A DNA stretch of 59,691 nucleotides from Planctomycetota bacterium (GTDB lineage: Bacteria > Planctomycetota > Phycisphaerae > Sedimentisphaerales > Anaerobacaceae), in the NCBI GenBank assembly GCA_030605475.1, contig JAUWIG010000005.1, forward strand, positions 1 through 59,691. The letters run 5' to 3'. A program made the translations under genes and the position numbers. The notes under the pieces were generated by a model that saw only the letters and a list, made by a program, of their open reading frames with translations, ran no database searches and was not told where the DNA came from. Below, piece by piece: positions 53,742 to 59,691 of the stretch; position 1 is the first letter of the stretch; every line of letters begins with the position of its first letter.

Positions 53742-53868
53742 TCAGAACATTTTCAATTGCTCAAAATCTCTTTTTGTTTTGTTGTTCTTGATTTGCGTAA
53801 TCCAGCGGTCTGATTCAGCTTTGCTGTGGCCCAAAAAAGCCGAATTCGTCTCGTGCCTCCTGGCTGCT
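53609..53868 (+). repeat. Right copy of the diverged 250-bp direct duplication
   Basis: Holds a holA 3' relic without an open frame, the spacer, and the true 3' end of the complete DUF1848 gene. Same orientation as the left copy; the two bracket the two-component genes. Confidence 0.85.
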
Positions 53869-54704
53869 GCGAAGGCCTTTTCTTTATTTGCGTTTGCATA
53901 ACAATACACGCAGCCATGTGGACACGTATCGTATGTACCAATATCTGTACTTTCTGTACAGCCGCATTCTTTCCTTGTCGGCTTAGTCCTGTAGGACAAA
54001 CCTTCTGGGAAAAACAGCTCCTCAATAATACCGCCGTCAACGCAGTGTGCTTTTTTAACTTTTTCTCCAACTAAATAATCGCCGCAGCAGGAGAACATCT
54101 CAATTCCGTAACGCTCTGCGATAGTTGCCAGCTCATTTGCCAGTTCAATCTTAAAATCATCGCTGCAATCGAAAATTTTTAAACCATTTGCCTTCTCAAA
54201 TTCAGCGAAATTGCGAACGACCTTGCCGTAATTTACCACGAAGCTGAAATAACAGCGCTTAACGTGTCCCTCGAATTCAGCCGCAAGCTCTTCAAAGGCC
54301 CTGATGTAAAAATCCCGCCCGCAGATACTCGAGATAATAATTGGGTCAAACCTCCAGTTTATATGTTTCGCCGACGTCATCTCACTCAACTGCTTCAGCG
54401 CTTCAATCGCCTCCTGTTTTTCCAGATTGCTCTCAAAGACACTCGGCAGGCCGGTAACAGTATAGTTGAAATAGAATTTATACCCTGAACCATCGATGTT
54501 CTTCAGGTTCTCAAGAAAAGGCCCAAAATTCTTCGACCAGAAAACAAAACAAGCAACGTCTTGGGGCTTCAGGGATACAATGTATTTTTGTCCGCCGAAC
54601 GGACCCACCACCCCGGCGAATCCTTCTTTGAGTCGGCCCATAAACCAGTCCCCGTAAAACGCAGGGACATCTGTTCTGCGTGATACCGAAATAATCCTCT
54701 TCAT
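53742..54704 (-). CDS. DUF1848-family protein
   Basis: The 320-residue protein has the DUF1848 start IISVSRRTDVPAFYGDWFM and a cysteine set near the end (CGCTESTDIGTYDTCPHGCVYCYAN), which gives a radical SAM-like CxxxCxxC at the wrong end of the chain, a family hallmark. The reaction is unknown; a link to iron-sulfur cluster chemistry is inferred. The start overlaps the next gene by four bases (ATGA). Confidence 0.9.
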   Translation of the reverse strand: MKRIISVSRRTDVPAFYGDWFMGRLKEGFAGVVGPFGGQKYIVSLKPQDVACFVFWSKNFGPFLENLKNIDGSGYKFYFNYTVTGLPSVFESNLEKQEAIEALKQLSEMTSAKHINWRFDPIIISSICGRDFYIRAFEELAAEFEGHVKRCYFSFVVNYGKVVRNFAEFEKANGLKIFDCSDDFKIELANELATIAERYGIEMFSCCGDYLVGEKVKKAHCVDGGIIEELFFPEGLSYRTKPTRKECGCTESTDIGTYDTCPHGCVYCYANANKEKAFAAARRHETNSAFLGHSKAESDRWITQIKNNKTKRDFEQLKMF

Positions 54705-55273
54705 TCCTCACCGCCCCTTAAACCGCCATTTGCCCTTGTCCTCATCTTCCGGCATACTTTCGCTATAATAAGTGCTGCTGTCAACGGAAGCCATATCCAG
54801 ATAATTTCACTCACCAGCACCGCCTTTCCCCAGGATGTAAAAAGTGCCCTTATCCCGATTGGCGAGACCCTCAAAGGCCTCCACGGAGAAAAATACCGCG
54901 TCGTATCGAACGGCGAAAGCAATGCGATTCCCAGACCGCCGTCGGTGAACGCGTCGAGCACACCGTGCGAAGCGCTTATACCGAAGAAAAACACCCAAAT
55001 CAGCCACCACTTCTTTGAGAACAGGCCCATTTTACGAAACGCCAAAACCGCCACCGCTGAGCTTAGTATAAACGCGAAGAATAATGAATGAGAGAACCCT
55101 CGATGTCCCCAGAAGTCGCCGTATGCAATCCCGAATCTAAAGCCAATAACGTCTGCGTCCGGCAGAACCGAGCAAAGAACCGACAGAACCCAGAATCGCA
55201 AAGGCATTTTTTTATCGGCCACCGTCTTACCCAGCGCTATAGGGATAAATGCATGTGTAAATGGGGTAGGCAC
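54701..55273 (-). CDS. YdjM-like membrane-bound metal-dependent hydrolase
   Basis: AAGGAG lies seven bases before a GTG start (55273). The 190-residue protein begins PTPFTHAFIPIALGK and has five hydrophobic helices with metal-type residues: LPDADVIGF, HRGFSHSLFFA and SHGVLDAFTDGGLG, the pattern of the YdjM/LexA-regulated membrane hydrolase family. Substrate unknown. It is translated together with the DUF1848 gene. Confidence 0.88.
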   Translation of the reverse strand: MPTPFTHAFIPIALGKTVADKKMPLRFWVLSVLCSVLPDADVIGFRFGIAYGDFWGHRGFSHSLFFAFILSSAVAVLAFRKMGLFSKKWWLIWVFFFGISASHGVLDAFTDGGLGIALLSPFDTTRYFSPWRPLRVSPIGIRALFTSWGKAVLVSEIIWIWLPLTAALIIAKVCRKMRTRANGGLRGGEE

Positions 55274-55327
55274 CTTTTAGCTCCTTATCTCAGGCCCAAC
55301 CGCTGACTTCGTCACCTATAAAAGAGA

Positions 55328-55352
55328 CGGAGAGAGCGGAATTCGAACCCAT
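55328..55352 (-). other. Short tRNA-Ser 3'-end-like fragment
   Basis: On the minus strand GGGTTCGAATTCC followed by GCTCTCTCCG resembles a T-arm and acceptor end of a serine tRNA. No D arm, anticodon arm or 5' acceptor strand is present upstream, and position 61 does not pair normally, so this is at most a relic or attachment-site scar. Confidence 0.25.
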
Positions 55353-55479
55353 TCTTTTTGTTACATTCTATAAAACAAAACCTATTCTCGTCAAACCGAA
55401 ACCAAAGGGACGATTCTCAAATTGCTCTTAAATTCTTTTGCAAAAAGCGGAAAAAACTGCGAAAATTTCAAAAAATTCC

Positions 55480-55508
55480 TTGCAAAATCAATCGCTTTTG
55501 TGTTAAAA
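55480..55508 (+). promoter_or_regulatory. Promoter of the PEP-CTERM gene, similar to that at 1479
   Basis: TTGCAA (55480-55485), 17-base spacer, TTAAAA (55503-55508), preceded by A-tracts that share AAAATTT-AAAAAATT with the promoter at 1479. Confidence 0.55.
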
Positions 55509-55623
55509 TCGCATTTGGTTAAGATTCGGAGACAGGTTCAAAGAATTACCATAATCTTTTGTTTGCCATCATAATTCGATAATCAATCGTTTTTGGGGCA
55601 TGAAAAGGGGAAAGGGGCCAATT

Positions 55624-56199
55624 ATGGAACGAGCAATAAAAATTTTGACTGTGCTGGTGGCGGCAATGTTAGCCTTAGCGGGCACAGCGAGAGAGGCAAG
55701 AGCGACTCTCGTTTCAAATTCCGTAGAAAAAGATGGTATAGAGTATTACATACAGGCAGACGAGGCTGTTTACAATTTGGGAGAAGAAGTCGAGATGTTG
55801 TTTAGGATCACCAATTGGAGGGACGAGGAATGGAGTATTAGCGGCCTCCATCCTATAAGGGACATCTTTGTGGAAGCAGAAGAAGGAGAAAATTTTAATC
55901 AAATTTGGTATTGGACTTGGAATAAGCCCGGGCCTGCAGGACCCGTAGTTCTTCGATTACAACCAGATGAATCCGTGGAACTTGATGGGATTTGGCCACA
56001 AATCGATCTGAAAGGGACAATCGATCCTATAGACGATACCTCCGTTTCTCCAGGATTATATAGAATTTCAGGAGTTTGTCATCCAACAGATACCAGCGTT
56101 GCTGTAGATATTACCATCATCCCAGAACCCGGTTCACTGGCTTTATTTATGGCCGGGTTGGCCCTTTTAAACCATTTCAACAAGAAAAGAAAGAGTTAA
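55624..56199 (+). CDS. Exported PEP-CTERM protein with BsuPI-like inhibitor domain
   Basis: AGGGG lies seven bases before the ATG at 55624. The 191-residue protein has a signal peptide (AIKILTVLVAAMLALAGTA), a beta domain of about 125 residues, and a PEP-CTERM sorting end (PEPGSLALFMAGLALL then NKKRKS), which directs exosortase anchoring. The beta domain fits the BsuPI protease-inhibitor pattern: VYNLGEEVEMLFRITN, an inner IWYWTW, LQPDESVEL and SPGLYRISGV. BsuPI blocks intracellular subtilisin in Bacillus; here the next gene is a subtilase. The family call is by pattern only. Confidence 0.72.
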   Translation: MERAIKILTVLVAAMLALAGTAREARATLVSNSVEKDGIEYYIQADEAVYNLGEEVEMLFRITNWRDEEWSISGLHPIRDIFVEAEEGENFNQIWYWTWNKPGPAGPVVLRLQPDESVELDGIWPQIDLKGTIDPIDDTSVSPGLYRISGVCHPTDTSVAVDITIIPEPGSLALFMAGLALLNHFNKKRKS

Positions 56200-56283
56200 A
56201 CATATCTAAAAGTTCAACGGAAGAAGTCAGATAAAGTGAAAACTGGAGGAGAAAAGAACTATTTATTTTCATTATTCGTGGGT

Positions 56284-59200
56284 TTGAGTATTCTTTATTT
56301 ACTGATTTTTGTAGTAAACATTAGACTGGTAACTGCCGCTCCTCCAGATTCCAACTTCTACTATTACTCTGGTGGACGTAAAAATACCCTGTCATTATCC
56401 AAAGAAATGCTCGCAGTACGGTTCAAACCGGAAGTTACATTGGAAGAACAAAAAGCAATAACCGAATCTGAAGGAAACTTGATGTCGTTCTCGGAACGGA
56501 AAGAGCTTTCAATTTTCAAACTGACTCTTTTACCTTTACGTGAGGGGATAACAGAAGAAAACGTTATTCAAACAATAAATACCTTAAACACCAAACCGGA
56601 AGTAGAATTTGTTAATCCTGTATTCAATTTCTCTGATGCTGAATTAATCTTAACAGATGAATTTATCGTTAAATTCGACCACTCCATATCAGAAGCGGAA
56701 ATTAAAGCCTTCAATACATTACATAATGTTGAGATTGCCAGAAAACCGGCATGGACAGACCGTTATACATTAAGGATAAAAGACCCAACAAATATGAACA
56801 CATTAAAAATAGCAAACTTCTATTATGAAAATCCAATCACAGTATTTAGTATGCCCAACTTTGTAAGAAGATTAGAGCAAGCGGCAGTAACTCCCGATGA
56901 CACATACTTCCCAAGCCAGTGGGCCCTGGACAATACCGGGCAGGACCCACCAGGAGGCACCCGGGATGCCGATATAGATGCACCTGAAGGATGGGAAATA
57001 CATACCGCCAGTTCCGATATAGTCATTGCCGTTATAGATACAGGGGTTGATTTGACCCATGAAGATTTGATTAATACGTTAGTGGACGGTTATGATTCTG
57101 TTGATGATGATAATGACCCAACTCCTTGGGAAAATGATGCCCACGGAACAGCTTGTGCGGGCTTAGCCGCTGCTGAAACAAATAATGGAAAAGGGATTGC
57201 TGGTGTTTGCTGGAATTGCAAAATAATGCCAATTAGAATAGCTTCTAATGAGGGCGGGCCCTGGACTACAGAGGAATGGGCCGCAAATGGTATCGAATGG
57301 GCAGCCGACAATGGAGCAGACATATTAAGCAATAGCTGGTGCTTTGGCAGTGATAGTGATATTATTCATGATGCAATTATAGAAGCAAAAAATAATGGTA
57401 GAGATGGCAAAGGGTGTGTTATACTATTTGCATCAGGAAATAGGGAGGGTGCTGTCAGCTACCCTGCAAGATATTCAGAAGTAATAGCAGTTGGAGCAAC
57501 CGACGAAGATGATTTAAAATGGGGTTATAGCAATTATGGGGGTCCATTAGACGTTGTGGCACCAAGTTCGGATGGGTCCTCGACAATCTTTTGGACCACA
57601 GATATTACTGGCAGTGCCGGGTATAATCCCGGAGACGCATCAGAGGGAGATGCCGCTGGCAATTATACAAAGTGGTTTGGCGGCACTTCTGCTGCTACGC
57701 CTCAAGTAGCAGGACTTGCAGGTCTAATTCTTTCCGTTAATCCTGATTTCGACTCTAATGAAGTTCAATCCATCATAGAGTCTACCGCTGACGATTTAAG
57801 TTATGCCGGTTGGGATTCGTATTATGGCTGGGGAAGAATAAACCTCTACAGCGCAATCATCGAGGCGGGAAGGCAGCCGGGAATCCTCACCAAAATTGAT
57901 GATTTAGACCCCAACGACCCAGACGATTTTGTCTTGCCAGATGATTATGTAACGTACACTATTAATTACGGCAATCCGGTTACCGACCCCAACGACCCAA
58001 ACTATCTGGGAGACGTCAATGATGTGAACATCGTCGATTATCTGCCGCTTGAGGTGGACTTTAATTCAGCGGATTCTAATGGAGTCTATGATGCGAATGA
58101 ACACACGGTTATCTGGGAAATAGGTATGCTGGAACCTAATGATTCGAATTCTGTTACGCTGACAGTCACAGTCAATGAGCTTGCTGTGCCGCTGGAGACT
58201 ATCACCAACTTCTGCAAAATCGAAACCGAGTCTCTTTGCGTATTCGCGACAACAGATACCAATATAGGCTGCTGGGGCCTTAGTATTATCTATGTGGATA
58301 AAGATGCTAATTGGCCTAATACCGGGATGTCGTGGCCCGATGCGTTTACGGACCTAGAGGTGGCTCTCGATAGGGCACTAACTTGCGGCAGCAGTCAAAT
58401 ATGGGTAGCAGAAGGGACGTACTACGCAGCAGGTTCCTATAGCGGATTCAATCTTGTCGACGGTGTGGCCCTCTACGGCGGATTCCCGCCAGGAGGGGGC
58501 AACTGGAACGACCGCGACCCAAATATGTATGAAACCATCCTCATCGGTGGTGTAGACTATGTGGTGGCGGGGGACGGGGTTGGTGAAACAACTATTATTG
58601 ATGGTTTTATAATAAGCGGCGGTAGTTATGAGGGCGTCCGTCTCACGGCGAACAGCTCACCAACCATTAACAATAACAGAATTACACAAAACTACAATGG
58701 AGTATATTGTGGTTCTTCCAGTCCGAACATAATTAACTGCATCATTGAGTATAATGACAACAGGGGCATAGATTGTTATCGTTCCAGTCCGAACATAATC
58801 AACTGTATTATTAAGGTTAATGGTTCTTATGGAATATATTGTGACGGCGGGGCGCCAATAATCAAAAATAATTGGATATGTGACAATGGCACCAGCGGTA
58901 GTGGTAGCGGGATACGCCTATTATATCCCAGTGCGGGGGCTTTTATTCGCAATAATACCGTAGCATACAATGATGACTATGGAATAATGCGTTCTGGTAG
59001 TGTCGAGCCGGGCATCAGCAACTGCATTATTTGGGGTAATGGCAATGGTGACTTATACGGAACTTTTGGGGATCTAACATATTCCTGCATTCAGGACTGC
59101 AATTACGCCGCCGACCCCAACATGCACAATATCTGCGCCGACCCGTGTTTTGTCGATGACGAGAATGGTGATTATCATTTACTCGAAGACTCACCCTGTA

Positions 59201-59691
59201 TAAATGCCGGCGACCCAAACGCAGACTACAACGGCGAAACCGACATCGACGGCGAGTTTCGTGTTGTAAACGGCCAGGCCGATATGGGTGCCGACGAACA
59301 GCCCAGCCCTGCTGATTTCAATGATGATGGCATCGTAAACTTCTTCGATTACGCCCCCTTTGCCGATGCCTGGCTGACCGATGACCCTAATTATAGCCTC
59401 GATGATGACAACGATGTCGATATAAACGACCTTGCCCTTTTCTGTGGAGATTGGCTCTGGATAGCCGCCTGGGCACAGTCCGAATGGATGATGATGGGCC
59501 AGGGAGGTTCCGGCCAGGACCTCGGCCTTGACCAGGAGCCTGACGTTCAGGAACCTGTCGTTGAGGAGCCTGATGTTGCTGACACTGAAGAACCACTCGT
59601 TGAAGAACCCGACGCTGAAGAACCCGTCATTGAAGAATTTGACGTTGAAGAGATGGTAAACTGGCTTGAGGAGCTTTGGCTCACAAACGAG
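56284..59691 (+). CDS. Large secreted subtilisin-like protease with beta-helix and dockerin-like tail; 3' end outside the window
   Basis: The frame stays open to the window end (1136 residues). A secretion helix (LYLLIFVVN) is followed by a propeptide with two inhibitor-I9-like parts, then the S8 catalytic triad: Asp252 (VIDTGVD), His287 (HGTACAG) and Ser469 (GGTSAATPQVAG). Next come a DUF11-like domain, a right-handed beta-helix with repeats such as SPNIINCII, and two EF-hand-like loops (DFNDDGIVNFFDYAPFADAW; DDDNDVDINDLALFCGDW), then Glu/Pro-rich repeats. The start is unsure: TTG 56284 has no ribosome site; ATT 56266 after GGAGGAG, or a one-base frameshift joining GTG 56237, are alternatives. 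Confidence 0.88.
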   Translation, partial: MSILYLLIFVVNIRLVTAAPPDSNFYYYSGGRKNTLSLSKEMLAVRFKPEVTLEEQKAITESEGNLMSFSERKELSIFKLTLLPLREGITEENVIQTINTLNTKPEVEFVNPVFNFSDAELILTDEFIVKFDHSISEAEIKAFNTLHNVEIARKPAWTDRYTLRIKDPTNMNTLKIANFYYENPITVFSMPNFVRRLEQAAVTPDDTYFPSQWALDNTGQDPPGGTRDADIDAPEGWEIHTASSDIVIAVIDTGVDLTHEDLINTLVDGYDSVDDDNDPTPWENDAHGTACAGLAAAETNNGKGIAGVCWNCKIMPIRIASNEGGPWTTEEWAANGIEWAADNGADILSNSWCFGSDSDIIHDAIIEAKNNGRDGKGCVILFASGNREGAVSYPARYSEVIAVGATDEDDLKWGYSNYGGPLDVVAPSSDGSSTIFWTTDITGSAGYNPGDASEGDAAGNYTKWFGGTSAATPQVAGLAGLILSVNPDFDSNEVQSIIESTADDLSYAGWDSYYGWGRINLYSAIIEAGRQPGILTKIDDLDPNDPDDFVLPDDYVTYTINYGNPVTDPNDPNYLGDVNDVNIVDYLPLEVDFNSADSNGVYDANEHTVIWEIGMLEPNDSNSVTLTVTVNELAVPLETITNFCKIETESLCVFATTDTNIGCWGLSIIYVDKDANWPNTGMSWPDAFTDLEVALDRALTCGSSQIWVAEGTYYAAGSYSGFNLVDGVALYGGFPPGGGNWNDRDPNMYETILIGGVDYVVAGDGVGETTIIDGFIISGGSYEGVRLTANSSPTINNNRITQNYNGVYCGSSSPNIINCIIEYNDNRGIDCYRSSPNIINCIIKVNGSYGIYCDGGAPIIKNNWICDNGTSGSGSGIRLLYPSAGAFIRNNTVAYNDDYGIMRSGSVEPGISNCIIWGNGNGDLYGTFGDLTYSCIQDCNYAADPNMHNICADPCFVDDENGDYHLLEDSPCINAGDPNADYNGETDIDGEFRVVNGQADMGADEQPSPADFNDDGIVNFFDYAPFADAWLTDDPNYSLDDDNDVDINDLALFCGDWLWIAAWAQSEWMMMGQGGSGQDLGLDQEPDVQEPVVEEPDVADTEEPLVEEPDAEEPVIEEFDVEEMVNWLEELWLTNE

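Noticed and set aside
55328-55430. Possible complete tRNA-Ser gene
   Set aside because: Only a T-arm/acceptor-like end is seen; no D arm, anticodon arm or matching 5' acceptor strand upstream.

Overview
The window looks like a bacterial chromosome segment from the Planctomycetota, most likely class Phycisphaerae. This is inferred from hallmark families, not from an rRNA gene. The hallmarks are two prepilin-like proteins with a GFTLIELLVV-type N-terminus and an H-X9-D-type C-terminal motif, a PEP-CTERM protein, and a very large secreted subtilase that ends in a planctomycete-style dockerin-like EF-hand tail and an acidic tail. No rRNA, complete tRNA, CRISPR array, insertion sequence, transposase or integrase was seen.

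Layout. 1-9 kb: 3' part of a KDG-type sugar kinase, a cupin, a candidate 143-nt sRNA, an ECF-like sigma factor coupled to a membrane protein, two prepilin-like genes, queA, and a UDP-sugar pyrophosphorylase. 9-13.7 kb: aconitase, LOG-family protein, a secreted protein, and hisD broken by one in-frame TAA. 13.7-20.6 kb: a tight minus-strand operon gltX-pfkB-thpR-recA-alaS. 21-31 kb: a methyltransferase, glnS, tauE, trpC, smpB, an oxidoreductase, small membrane proteins, a pterin-binding methyltransferase and a ThiD2-ThiE fusion; a non-coding stretch near 29.7 kb holds a DnaA-box cluster. 40-50 kb: sulfatase, GH130 phosphorylase, gyrA, a giant zinc-knuckle/helix/CBS protein, holA. 50.5-55.3 kb: a two-component pair bracketed by a diverged direct duplication, then DUF1848 and YdjM-like genes. 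55.4-59.7 kb: a PEP-CTERM BsuPI-like protein followed by the subtilase, which runs off the window.

The most unusual region is 31.6-39.8 kb: a compact phage-like island. A divergent XRE regulator faces a minus-strand operon coding for an RHH protein, an XRE protein, two proteins of unknown function, an HK97 prohead protease, a possible decoration protein, an HK97 major capsid protein, a short tape-measure protein, a double zinc-ribbon/Gam-like protein and a membrane protein. No portal, terminase, tail-tube, lysis or integrase gene is visible. A 21/22-bp inverted repeat (31640-31661 and 39815-39836) brackets the island. GC-rich hairpins sit in the gaps between its structural genes, and the morphogenetic genes are preceded by a promoter and a folded attenuator-like leader that recalls phage C4-type antisense RNA control.

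How the genes work together: most of the window is housekeeping (translation, recombination, replication, cofactor synthesis). Three accessory themes stand out: capsid formation without packaging, a possible exported inhibitor beside a subtilase, and pilin-like surface proteins with their own promoters. All function calls come from reading translated motifs; no database search was run.
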